From contig JAFMSR010000006.1 of the NCBI GenBank assembly GCA_022818135.1, forward strand, positions 30,659,522 to 30,723,521: a stretch of 64,000 nt of DNA, read 5' to 3'. The notes below the pieces were generated by a model. It had not been told where the DNA came from, made no database searches, and was given only the letters and a program-made list of their open reading frames with translations. Of the stretch, positions 12,108 to 23,293 are shown in pieces (within the stretch, counting starts at the first letter, position 1; each line of letters starts with the position of its first letter). A program made the translations under genes and the position numbers. The DNA is from Saxidomus purpurata. Its lineage: Eukaryota > Mollusca > Bivalvia > Venerida > Veneridae.

Positions 12108-14213
12108 TATGCTGTATGGTCAAGCGTATGTACTGTAAGGTTCAGCGTGTGTACTGTATGGTCCAGCGTATGTACTGTATGGTCCTGCGTGTGTATTACA
12201 TGTTCGAGTGTGTGTATTGTATGGTCCAGCGTATGTACTATATGGTCAAGCGTGGGTACCGTAGTATGGTTCAGCGTGTGTAGTGCATGGTCCAGCGTGT
12301 GTTCTGTATGGTCCAGCGTATGTACTGTATGGTCCAGCGTGTGTACTTTATGGTCCAGCGTGTGTACTGTATGGTCCAGCGTGTGAACTGTTTGGTCAAG
12401 CGTGTGTTTTGTTTGGTCAAGCGTGTGTATTGAATGGTCCAGCGTGTGTATTGTATGGTCCAGCGAGGGTACCATATGGTCCAGCGTGTGAATTGTATGG
12501 TCCAGCGTGTGCATTGTATGGTCCAGCGTGTGTATTGCATGGTCTAGCGAGGGCACCATATGGTCCAGCGTGTGTATTGTATGGTCCAGCGTGTGCATTG
12601 TATGGTTCAGCGTGTGTACCTTATGGTCCAGCGTGTGTTCTGTATAGTCCAGCGTATGAACTGTATGGTCGAGCGTGTGTTCTTTATTGTCCAGCGTGTG
12701 TACTGTATGGTCCAGCGTGTGAACTGTTTGGTCAAGCGTGTGCTTTGTTTGGTCAAGCGTGTGTATTGAATGGTCCAGCGTGTGTATTGTATGGTCCAGC
12801 GTGTGTATTGCATGGTCCAGCGAGGGCACCATATGGTCCAGCGTGTGTATTGTCTGGTCCAGCGTGTGCATTGTATGGTTCAGCGTGTGTACTTTATGGT
12901 CCAGCGTGTGTATTGTATGGTCCAGCGTGTGTATTGCATGGTCCAGCGTGTGTACCATATATCCAGCATGTGTATTGTATGGTCCACCGTATGTATTGTA
13001 TGGTCCAGCATGTGTACCATATGGTCCAGCGTGTGTATTGTATGGTCCAGCGTGTGTATTGAATGGTCCAGCGTGTGTATTGTATTGTCAAGCGTGTGTA
13101 TTGTAGTGTTCAGCGTGTGCATTGTATGGTCCAGCGTGTGTGCCATATGGTCCTGCGTGTGTACCATATGGTCCAGCGTGTGTATTGTATGGTCCAGCGT
13201 GTGTATTGTATGGTCCAGCGTATGTATTGCATGGTCCAGCGTGTGTACCATATAGTCCAGCGTCTGTCGTGTGCATTGTATGGTTATGCGTGTGTACCAT
13301 ATGGTCCAGCGTGTGTACTGTATGACTCAAGCGTGTGTACTGTATGACTCAAGCGTATGTATTGTATGGTCAAGCTTGTGTACTTTATGGTGAAGCGTGT
13401 GCACTGTATAACTCAAGCGTGTGTACTGTATGGTCCAGCGTAAGTACTGTATGACTCAAGTGTGTGTACTGTATAGCCAAGCGTGTGTACTGTATGACTC
13501 AAGCGTGTGTACTGTATGGTCAATCGTGTGAACTGTTTGGTCAAGTGTGTGTATTATATAGCTAAGCAGGTGTATTGCATAGCCAAGGGTGTGAACTGTA
13601 TGGTCAAGCGTGTGTTTTGTATGGTCAAGCGTGTGTACTTTATGGTGAAGCGTGTGCATTGTATAACTCAAGCGTATGCACTGTATGACTCAAGCGTGTG
13701 TAGTGTATTGTCAATCGTTTGTACTGTATGGTCAAGCGTGTGTACTGTATTGTCCAGCGTGTGTACTGTTTGGCCAAGTGTGTGTATTGTATAGCCAAGC
13801 AAGTGTATTGCATAGCCAAGGGTGTGTACTGTATGGCTCAAGCGTGTGTATTGTATGGCCAAGCGTGTGTACTCTATGGCCAAGCGTGTGGACTGTATGA
13901 CTCAAGCGTGTGTACTGTATGGCCAAGCGTGTGGACTGTATGGCCAAGCGTGTGTACTGTATGACTCAAGCGTGTGTATTGCATTGTCAAGCGTGTGTAC
14001 TGTATGGCCAAGCGTGTGTACTGTATGGCCAAGCGTGTGTACTGTATGGCCAAGCGTGTGTACCGTATGGCCAAGCGTGTGGACCGTATGGCCAAGCGTG
14101 TGGACTGTATGGCCAAGCGTGTGGACCGTATGGCCAAGCGTGTGTACTGTATGGCCAAGCGTGTGTACCGTATGGCCAAGCGTGTGGACTGTATGGCCAA
14201 GCGTGTGTATTGT
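12108..14213. repeat. 21-bp minisatellite, about 100 units
   Basis: Consensus 'gtgtgtactgtatggtccagc'. The array has three zones: 12.11-13.32 kb with 'ggtccagcg' units, 13.32-13.97 kb mixing 22-bp 'tatgactcaagcg' units, and 13.97-14.21 kb with very uniform 'tatggccaagcg' units. A block beginning 'gaactgtttggtcaagcg' repeats 336 bp apart (12385 and 12721), so there is higher-order structure. Because 21 is a multiple of 3, heptapeptide ORFs appear in several frames on both strands (VHTLDHT, YGPACVL, MVQRVYC). I treat these as by-products. Confidence 0.95.
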
Positions 14214-14219
14214 ATTAAA

Positions 14220-14990
14220 TTCGAATTGGCATTTTAAAATCCTATCTCCACTTTAGATATTCATAAATATAAACTAAATTCACATATAGAATAATGATAC
14301 AAGTAAGCATTATGAGGTCTAAAACTGGTCTTAACATTTCTTTCATGTTTTTGTCGCTTTTTTACAAAAACCGCTACTGTTAATTAAACAGCATTTTTTT
14401 ATTTTTTGCAACACCATTAACAAAATACTGCGCTGTACAAGTTTACAGCCAGTACTTTTGAATTTCATAGCAACATTATCAAAGTATGTTTTTCGGGCAT
14501 GCAGATAGATCAATTTCGCCCTGCTCGTTTACTATCCGGTGAATTTTTTTCTTCTCCAAAATGATATACTAGAAATAAAATGTAAAAGTAATAACTAGAA
14601 TCAACAACACCAGTAAAAATCTAGGTAACAATTTGAGAAAATCTGTTGAACATATGGTGAGATTGGTGTAACGGTACCGCTACACTATAATGTTTATACT
14701 GGTGAGTACTTGATTTGTTCTTTTGAAGACATATCGCCTTCTAAAAGAAATACATGAATAGTTGAATGGCGTTTTTCAAAACAGTTTAATAGGACGTGAT
14801 TCGATTTAGAAAGAGCAATTATCATCTCTACTTGATATGTGGAAGAGCCGACAGAAGTATTATCTATGTAGTGTGGATAGTGATATGATCTATTGATGTA
14901 TTCTGCTATGCTTTGTGCCAAAAGTTCAGTCTTATGAAATAATTATACAAATAAATACATTAACACTACACATACTGTACCAGATATCGC
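14220..14990. other. Non-coding stretch after the minisatellite
   Basis: AT-rich with no gene. A tRNA A-box-like 'gtgtaacggtaccgctac' lies near 14670 without a B box. Confidence 0.4.
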
Positions 14991-14993
14991 ATT

Positions 14994-15060
14994 CTGCAAT
15001 GGCGTAGTGGATAAGACATTTGAGTACCAATTCAGCGTATGAAGGTTTGAATCTTGCTTG
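14994..15060 (+). repeat. tRNA-derived SINE head or tRNA relic
   Basis: A-box-like 'tggcgtagtggataagac', B-box-like 'ggtttgaatct', then a T-run. The arms pair too poorly for a working tRNA. Confidence 0.5.
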
Positions 15061-15769
15061 ATTTTTTTGTTTTACTTGTTTTAATAGTTTCGTTGCAATA
15101 AATGCATTCACTATTGTCCTCGTTCTTCACGGGGCTTTCAATATCTTTAATGACTATTTGAGCATTCCTTCTCCGTCGTCCTGCATTTACCTACCGTCTC
15201 CTTTGTTTAAAAGTGGTCAATTGATAATTAACAGACCGCTTATAAGGTCAATTATAAATTAAAGACCTGTCCCATATTGGTGTCAGTTAAATAGAAAGAA
15301 AATCGTGCAGCAAAATGTCATGTATCAGGCTGGAAAGTACGCACGTTTTTTTCCTCTAAATCGTGTAAAGCTAGCTACCCATTTTTATGAAAGATAACAT
15401 TTTAGACATAAATGAACAAAATTAAAGTCCCATTAGCACTTTGGATGTAAATTTACTTGTAGCTCTTATACGTGATACGTGTATTACCAAGAAAAGTACC
15501 TTAATGGTTTAATTGGCAGTAAATTGTTTGAAAAATAATTTCTAAGATTACCTGTTTAATCAAACGTTCATGCTATAAACGTAGCGCAGTATTTTCAATG
15601 ATATTGCAAAACATAAGAAACATTTTCTGACAACGCTTGAGGAAGTGACAAAGATATGAAAGAAATGGGTATCTCAATATTTTTAGACCAAATAGATAAG
15701 AACTATCATTATTCTATCCGTATATTTATTATTGTACATATGAGTAATTAAAATACAAGTGGGAATTTA

Positions 15770-16185
15770 AAGCAACGCTCTATCCGACTGAACTACTTGT
15801 GACTTTATAATATACATGTATATAAATCAAGTACTACAGTGTATTTGCTTACATTGTAATGTAATTGAAATGTTCGGAAACCTAGAATTAGTTTTATGGA
15901 TTTAAACAGATTATTAATGATTGCCAGGTAAATAATGTTGCAAAACATTAAGTGAATATATAGTATCATAGTGACAGGACAGTTAATGTAACACCTGGAA
16001 AATTGGTGTGACCGTATTGACACAAACATGTAAACGGAAGGTCTTACAAAAGCACAGACACACGGACAAACCGACAGACGTATTTAATATACCCGCTGTC
16101 AGGAGCATGACATAGATAAATGTAGGCTTTGAACCGACAATATCTCTGCAAGTCAAATGCTCTTAGCTCACTGCGACAGCAGTGG
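15770..16185 (-). repeat. Two tRNA-like relics, minus strand
   Basis: 15770-15802 reads 'tagttcagtcggatagagcg' (A box) on the minus strand. 16121-16185 reads 'cgcagtgagctaagagc' and 'cggttcaaagcc' (A and B boxes). Both look like decayed tRNA-derived SINE heads. Confidence 0.45.
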
Positions 16186-16227
16186 ATAAAAATTAAATTA
16201 TTTACCTACCAAGGTGGTCAATAAATT

Positions 16228-16805
16228 ACAAAACAAGAGCAGCTTTCCATAAATTTGCTCTTACTGAGTGACAACATACATATACACTTTTGTCCAGCTT
16301 GATGTAAGATACATTTACAAAAAAACAGGTGCACACCTCATCCCAATAAATATTTGTGTAAAGTTTGGTGACTGTCAATTAGTTATGGTTCATGAAAAGT
16401 GAAGCTGGTCCTTCAAATGTTTATACCTTTTTAGCACAATAATCGTATATTTTATGTACCACAAGGATCAGACGAAGCAGCAGAAGCTTTCTGTAGTGAA
16501 TGTTTGATTAAGAAATGTTAGTTGTGCTTCATACAGCACCTACTTCGAGTACCTAGGGTCAATTATGTAGAAAACACCAATTACAGAAGGAGCAATTGCC
16601 AATTTTGACTATGGTCTGATATAAAATCTAACACCCAGGTACACAACTTCTTATCCCAATAAACATTTTTATGAACTTCGTTGACTCTAGCTCATTAGTA
16701 AAGTTAAAGGAGCAGTGCGTGCTACAAAGATGTTTGGGACCAACGTACGTACATATGGACGGTCAAGAGCAAATCTATTACACCCCCATCCAAGTGGGGG
16801 CATAA
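16228..16805 (+). repeat. Interspersed element with 'aacaagag' start and GC hairpin end
   Basis: Starts 'aaaacaagagcagctttcca' with a short hairpin (gagcaaattt complement), contains two copies of 'cccaataaayatttktrt' about 315 bp apart, and ends 'acacccccatccaagtgggg'. I associate this layout with bivalve non-autonomous repeats. The class was not assigned. Confidence 0.5.
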
Positions 16806-17125
16806 ATAGCAAAATATCTTACTTGGTGTAACGCTTCATCCGTCTCGTAACCGTCTGAAACCATGTTACGAGTTGACTTGACGATTCATACCGCTTTTGA
16901 AAAGCACGCACTTCTCGTGCGTTATCAAGTTATTGGCAGTTACATTTACAGCGGCGTAGAAAGTAGCAAATTTAAATATTTTCAATATATGGAAAATTTG
17001 AGCAAATTCTCTTCTTTCTTTAATTTATTTTCCTGGAAATAGAGTGCTACAAATACAGTTTACGATGAACAATTGAAAACAAAGCAGCATGTAGGTAAGT
17101 CAGATATCATTCTCGGAAGAGGTCT

Positions 17126-17194
17126 GCATGGTGTTCATAGACCGCTACGCTCGCTCGGTTAACAAATCCCCTAACAGGTCTATAAACACCATGC
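17126..17194. repeat. 18-bp-arm hairpin
   Basis: 'gcatggtgttcatagacc' and 'ggtctataaacaccatgc' with a 33-nt loop. It is 150 bp left of the larger foldback at 17344. Confidence 0.65.
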
Positions 17195-17343
17195 AACAAT
17201 AACTAATACATAAAAATCATAAAACTGAAAATGCCGACGAGCAAATCATCAACACAGCTACGCCAGTATTTCGAAGATAACCCAGAGACAGACGGGAAAA
17301 CATTCATTCAACAGACGATGTATATTGTGTAATTCCTGAAGTG

Positions 17344-17444
17344 CCCACAGATGCATGGGGTATGGACTCGCCACCCAACCTAATCCGTACAACATGGGAC
17401 CAGTATTAGATTGGATGGCGAGTCCATACCCCACGCATCTTTGG
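17344..17444. mobile_element. 101-bp foldback with 40-bp arms
   Basis: 'cagatgcatggggtatggac' pairs with 'gtccataccccacgcatctt', and the arms continue to 'aacctaat'/'attagatt' around a 20-nt loop. There are about five mismatches in 40. Confidence 0.75.
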
Positions 17445-18079
17445 AAGTGTCATGCCTATCAATATAAAGTATTAACACATAAAAATAAAAACACAGCAAA
17501 CAAAGAAAAGCTTACCTACATTTAAACAAATAAGAAACTGAAATCATAGAATATAAATAGCGAAAACGGTGTATCAGACTGTCACAAAGTAAACAAAAAT
17601 AGGCATCCTCTTATAACGAACTTTTAACAATTAAAATCATTTGAGCAGAATTCGAACCCACAAGTTAGGCTTCGTGCCTCTATAGTATGAACGTCTGCCC
17701 TTGAAATGAATTTGCCCGATACGATTACGAAAAACATATTCGAACGTAACCGAAGATTAATTGTTACACAATACCGGAAGATAGTGTTTACATTATCATC
17801 AACATGTCTGCGCATGTATTCAGGACATTAATGATACTGGTAGATAACGGGATATTTTTAGAAAATGAGTGATTATTGGATATTGACCACAATTAACACG
17901 TACACCGGCTGTGTGGAAAATTAACAGTGGCAACAAAATTAACATTGACTACTGACCAAAAGTTTCAACCAACGAAAATGCAATTTGTTTTATGTAATAA
18001 AATATGCTTTCATTTTCGGTTTTAAATTTTCCGAAAATATTTAGTAGCCATTGACGGCATTGTACCCTTGGATATCATG

Positions 18080-18160
18080 TGATCGGCTGAAAACAAAATG
18101 TTTTAGTTTATTACATGCAGTGATCGGCTGACAACAAAATGGTTTAGTTTATTAACTGCA
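18080..18160. repeat. Two-copy 41-bp tandem repeat
   Basis: 18080-18120 and 18121-18160 both run 'tgatcggctga..aacaaaatg' to 'agtttatta', with a few substitutions. Confidence 0.75.
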
Positions 18161-18639
18161 GGCTAAGACACTCCATCCGCCGATCATTTCTATTAATGGA
18201 ACAGTATTACAAGAATGGGTAAGTACTATATGTAATTTCATTTTATTTCAACTGCATTTAATAATATGTCGAATATCATATTCTAAAATATGATAAAATG
18301 TTTATATATATTACAACTGGATTACTAGGTGATTGATAAATTCATAAATATACAATGCATACATGTATGGGATATGTCCTATATATTTTTATAAATTTAT
18401 TAAACTATGGGATTGTTTGACATGCGTAATGCATGAGTTGTTGTTTGGTATGTGGTACAAACGATTATACAAATATGTAAAAGTCTTGTCTCTTATTAGA
18501 GGGACTGCGGTTTTGTTGGCCAGGTCTATTGATGAGCTACTAGAATAGTAACCATGTAACACATAAAACTTGGATAAGACAACTTATGATGGCTGATGTC
18601 TGTCATTCCATTCTGGTGTGTTGGCGCGTCTAACCTCCA

Positions 18640-19340
18640 GTTAGTTATGCCCCCCCACCCCCCGCCCTTCAAAGAATACGTATATTGGTTTGCAGATGTC
18701 GGTCGGTCGGTCGGTCCGTCTACCAAGTGGTTTCCGGATGATAACTCAAGAACACTTGGGCCTAGGATCTTGAAACTTGATGTCGAGGTTGGTCATGGCC
18801 AACAGAGTACCCTTATTGTGTCAGTATGTCAAAGGTCACAATGACCCGGAAATAGTAAACCGGTTTCCGGATGATAACTTGAAAACGCTTGAGTCTAGCT
18901 TGGCAAAGTTTGACATGACAAGCAGATGACCCCAGTTGATTTTGAGGTCAATTGGTCAAACTTCAAGGTCACGGTGACCCGAAATTGTAGAACGGTGTCG
19001 AGACGATAATTCGAGAACGCTTGTACCTAGCATTTTGAAACTTGATGTGGTTGGTCAAAACCAATGCCAATGAAATTTAGTTTGTAGGTAATGTGTAGGG
19101 AGAGGAAGCTTGGGATTGCATTTTGGGTCACTAGGGTCAAAGTCTAAGTCAGTGTTATTTAAAATATATGGTTTCCGCTCAATAACTTGAGTTAGGAGTG
19201 ACCAATTGCAATGAAACTTGGTGTTAAGGTAATTTGCGAGAAGAGGAAGTTTGAGATTGTATTCGGGGTCACTAGGGGCAAGTCTAAGTCTAAGGCCACT
19301 GTTACTAAAAATAAACTTTTTCAATTTTTTAATTGTTTTA
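18640..19340 (+). mobile_element. Interspersed repeat family M3, long copy (+)
   Basis: Begins 'tatgccccccc', then 'tattggtttgcagatgtc', a (GGTC)4 run, then units with 'ggtttccggatgataact', 'cttgaaacttgatgtcgagg' and 'aaggtcacggtgaccc', and ends with 'gaggaagcttgggattgcat' units. The 61690-62485 copy is the same series reversed. Confidence 0.8.
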
Positions 19341-19559
19341 AGCAAAGAAACAAAAACAAATTGGGGGGGGCGGGAGGAAGTTCAGGTTACTTATATTAAA
19401 ATTATGAGTGACTGTTTTTTTTATTTTCGTTTCAGATTTTTTTTTAATTTACAATTTCTTCAACCAGCATTGCCTCATTTTCATGTTTATCATTTTAGTC
19501 TTGTATCAAAATATAATATTGTCATTGTTAGTGAAAATACAGTTCGGGTACGGTTTTGC

Positions 19560-20720
19560 ATTCAGGCAGTAATTATATCCACGCCCCAGCAAATTTTGAT
19601 GGTAAACGAGTTGAAGTCAGCTTGTCGGTCGGTCGGGCGGTCTGTTGGTTTTCGTGCCCATTCCATATTTTTAAACCCTTTGAAAGAGTTTAATGAAAGT
19701 AATCTTATCAAGATGACGTGCAGAACACATGATTGTTCAAACCTCGTAACCTTAAGATCATTGTCAAGGTCAAGGTCAATCTTAATTAGGAGTCATTGGT
19801 TTTCAGTGTCCGCTCCATATCTCTTGAACCCCTTGAAGATTTGCCATTAAACACGGGTCAAATCATTCCATCAAGACAACATGCAGCATCCATGTCAGAA
19901 CCCCTTTTGGTCAAGGTCAATGTCACACTTATGAGTCATTGGTTTAATTTATGTTTAATCTATGTCTTCTTAACCCTTTATAGGATTTTCGTGAACGTTT
20001 GGTCAAATGTTTATCTCATCAAGCTAATGTACAAAACCTGTTTCCAACCCTGTGAGCTCAAGGTCAAGGTCACACTCATGGGTCATTCTTTTGTTGGTGT
20101 CTACTCCCTATCCCCGTAGCCCCATGAAGGTTTTTCATGAAACTTGGGGGAAATGTGCATCTTATAAACGATGTGCAGAACGCATGTTCCAACCGAGCAG
20201 CTAAATGTTTAGATAATATTTAGGGATCAAAAATCATAAGACTTTATTTCCTAAACTATTTGAAGGATTTTCCTGAGAGTTAGGTCTAAAGGTTACCTCA
20301 TGGTGACGTTCTAGGTCAGTGTCACTTAGGGATTAAGGGTCATGAGAATATATACCCTTACCCTTTTGAAATATTAACATGAAACTTTGGCCAAATGTTC
20401 ACATTATTAAATAAATATGACATGCAAAACATATATTCTAACTGTACCAGATTAAGGTCAATGTCACAATTAAAGGTCAAAGGTCTTGAGACCTTTGGTG
20501 AATATTTATTAGATTTGGCTCAAATATTCCCCATATCAAGATGATGTTCATAGTTTGTATCTCAGCTATAGTAGTCAAATGCTAAAATCCTTAGTGATCA
20601 AAGGTCATGAGGCTTTATTTTGCACCAATTTGTAACTCCTGAACCACATGCTGGATTCAAATGAGCATTTCACAAATGTTATTGAGGTTAAGGGCAATGA
20701 TAGAAATCATTTAAACACGT
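19560..20720 (+). repeat. Family M4: diverged ~145-bp tandem units (aaggtcaaggtca / catcaagatgacgtgcagaa)
   Basis: Starts with 'cacgccccagcaaattttga' and GGTC repeats, then at least six units carrying 'catatctcttgaaccccttg', 'atgaaacttgg', 'tcaagatgacgtgcagaaca' and 'aaggtcaaggtca'. The same unit is at 28008 (inverted, near-identical) and at 47220. Confidence 0.75.
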
Positions 20721-21480
20721 TTGGTGATAGCTCTAGCATTTTGTCTAGTTTGGTTAAACTTTAGCATGCACTCTTTTATCATGCACATTTTTCAGTAATC
20801 AATTACAAAATGGATTTTATTATTCACTTCTTCTTTAAAGAAGATGGGCCAGATATTTAACCACAGCTGTCAGTAGGACAGCGCGCTCGACTTTTTTAAG
20901 TGCTAGCCAATAAAACAACTTTGGCATTAAAAAGCAAAACAAAGATATGTATAAGCAAGGGCCACAAGTAGCAAGATATTAGGTCAAGAATTATCAAACC
21001 TAATTGTTAGATATCCCTGAGTACTACAGCAAATTTTTTAATTAAGACTAAGTGATTAATGATATATGTGCATGACAGAACCAGTTGCACACAAAAAATT
21101 TAAGTAGTAATTAGATATGCACATAGAATTATATCGTTCACCAGTTTAAGTCGGAGATGAGACCCCAGTGGGATGGTTAAATACTTAAAAATGCTTTTTC
21201 TTCTGGAGCAGATACACTTTCCACCTTGTCTTTTTCAATTATTTGCATCATTTGGAGGAGGATATAAATTCACTGAAATTGTTTGATTGTTTTAAAAAAG
21301 ACTTATATCAAGGGCAAGTAGGATAACCAACCAAATCGCTCAAATCACTCCGAAGTTATTGCCTTTAATTGCCCTAACATGAAAAGTTTCCAAAGGTCAT
21401 GAACCTGTATTTGTTGCATTGCTCTTGCACTTTGTACACACATACATAATCAGTGTACCATTTTGTGTGGCAAGCCAATT
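20720..21480. other. Non-coding AT-rich stretch
   Basis: No gene or clear repeat was seen. Confidence 0.4.
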
Positions 21481-21484
21481 TACT

Positions 21485-22410
21485 ATCTAATCAAAAGAGA
21501 GATATATCTCTGATTTCATAGAGATATCCCCTTAAATAGATAGGGGAGATATCTCTTAAATTCATAGATATCTTGGTTTCATTTTGTGTCATGAAATACT
21601 TTACGTTATAGTTTTTCGTAATGTGTTTTTGGCCCGAAATTCTTGACCTGTGTAATAAGGAACGTAAAGTTATTAGAGATATCTCTCATGTTTTAAAGAT
21701 ATCTCCCAACACTAAAGAGATATCTCTCAATGAAATAGATATCTCTGTACCTTTCAGAGATATCTCTCCTTCATCAAAAGATATCTCTGGAAAATAAAGA
21801 TATATGTTTAAAGAAGAGATATATCTCTGGAACTTAGAGAGATATCTCTGGAACTTTCAGAGATATCTCTCAAAAATAGAAAAATATCTCTGAAATCTTT
21901 ATAAGTAGAAGAGATATCTTTTAAATTTCAGGAAAACTTTTCTTTGGTACAAAGATTTCTCCCATTATGAAAGAGATGTCTTTATTAAAACGAAAGATAT
22001 CTCTTTGAAGTTAGAAAAAATTCTCTTTTTCTATCTAACCAGAGAAGAGATATCTCTCTAATTTTATAGAAATATCTACAAACATAGGGGAGCTATCTCT
22101 TAAATTCAGAGATATTTCTGTAAATTAAGAGATATTTTTCTTTTAAAAGAGGTATCTGTTCTGAAAATACCTCCCAACAGTAACGAGATGTCCCCCAAAA
22201 CAGAAATATATACCGTATGGAGATATCAAACGATATCTCTGAGAAAGAAATATCTGTTTAAAATAATGAGATATCTCTTAAGCTGAGAGAGATATCACTG
22301 TAATTTTCAGAAATTTTTCTTATTATATAAATAGAAAGATATTTCGCAAATGATGTAAAACAGATATCTCTGTTAATAAAAGAAATATCTCTTCAGACGA
22401 CATCTTTCTG
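21485..22410. repeat. Cluster of AGAGATATCTCT palindromes
   Basis: At least eight perfect 'gagatatctc' palindromes (near 21550, 21675, 21717, 21762, 21838, 21858, 22045, 22266) plus over a dozen one-change variants in 0.9 kb, at irregular spacing. Between them the sequence is unique and AT-rich, so this is not a simple tandem satellite. Confidence 0.85.
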
Positions 22411-22793
22411 TGATACATCTATGTGCGTGAAAGAGAAATAAAAAGTATATTTTTATTTAATTAACAGTAAAATGGCTTACGATAATTTTGTATCTCAGGA
22501 TGCTTAACTCTTCTTAGGTTTTACAATGAATTATGCCCCATTTCTACACAAAAAGAAATCATCTCTCATTGAGTCAAGTTCCATTGGTTTTGGTATGAAT
22601 CGCCTGCAGTAACTGTTATAGCTCTAGTTTTATTTACAAGTACTAGTACCCTCTGGGGATTTTTCTTGTATTAGATAATGAGAAACATTCGTGTCCTATC
22701 AACACATTTAAAGTTACAATGAGTCATACTACGATTATTGTGCTAAGTAGTTTACTAAAGGGCAAAATATGTTCTATAGTAATATAATATACT

Positions 22794-23293
22794 NNNNNNN
22801 NNNNNNNNNNNNNNNNNNNNNNNNNNNNNNNNNNNNNNNNNNNNNNNNNNNNNNNNNNNNNNNNNNNNNNNNNNNNNNNNNNNNNNNNNNNNNNNNNNNN
22901 NNNNNNNNNNNNNNNNNNNNNNNNNNNNNNNNNNNNNNNNNNNNNNNNNNNNNNNNNNNNNNNNNNNNNNNNNNNNNNNNNNNNNNNNNNNNNNNNNNNN
23001 NNNNNNNNNNNNNNNNNNNNNNNNNNNNNNNNNNNNNNNNNNNNNNNNNNNNNNNNNNNNNNNNNNNNNNNNNNNNNNNNNNNNNNNNNNNNNNNNNNNN
23101 NNNNNNNNNNNNNNNNNNNNNNNNNNNNNNNNNNNNNNNNNNNNNNNNNNNNNNNNNNNNNNNNNNNNNNNNNNNNNNNNNNNNNNNNNNNNNNNNNNNN
23201 NNNNNNNNNNNNNNNNNNNNNNNNNNNNNNNNNNNNNNNNNNNNNNNNNNNNNNNNNNNNNNNNNNNNNNNNNNNNNNNNNNNNNNNNNNNNN
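22794..23293. other. Assembly gap, 500 N
   Basis: Exactly 500 N, a typical fixed-size placeholder. The true distance is unknown. Confidence 0.99.

Noticed and set aside
12107..12958. 283-codon ORF of VHTLDHT heptads, and sister ORFs on both strands
   Set aside because: They arise because the 21-bp minisatellite unit is a multiple of three and lacks stops. Many frames are open at once, and no start context, introns or domain support a protein.
12108..14213. CRISPR-like array
   Set aside because: The units are directly adjacent without unique spacers, and the genome is eukaryotic.
19251..19850. 199-codon plus-strand ORF
   Set aside because: It spans the end of repeat M3 and the start of M4, and is T-rich without motifs.
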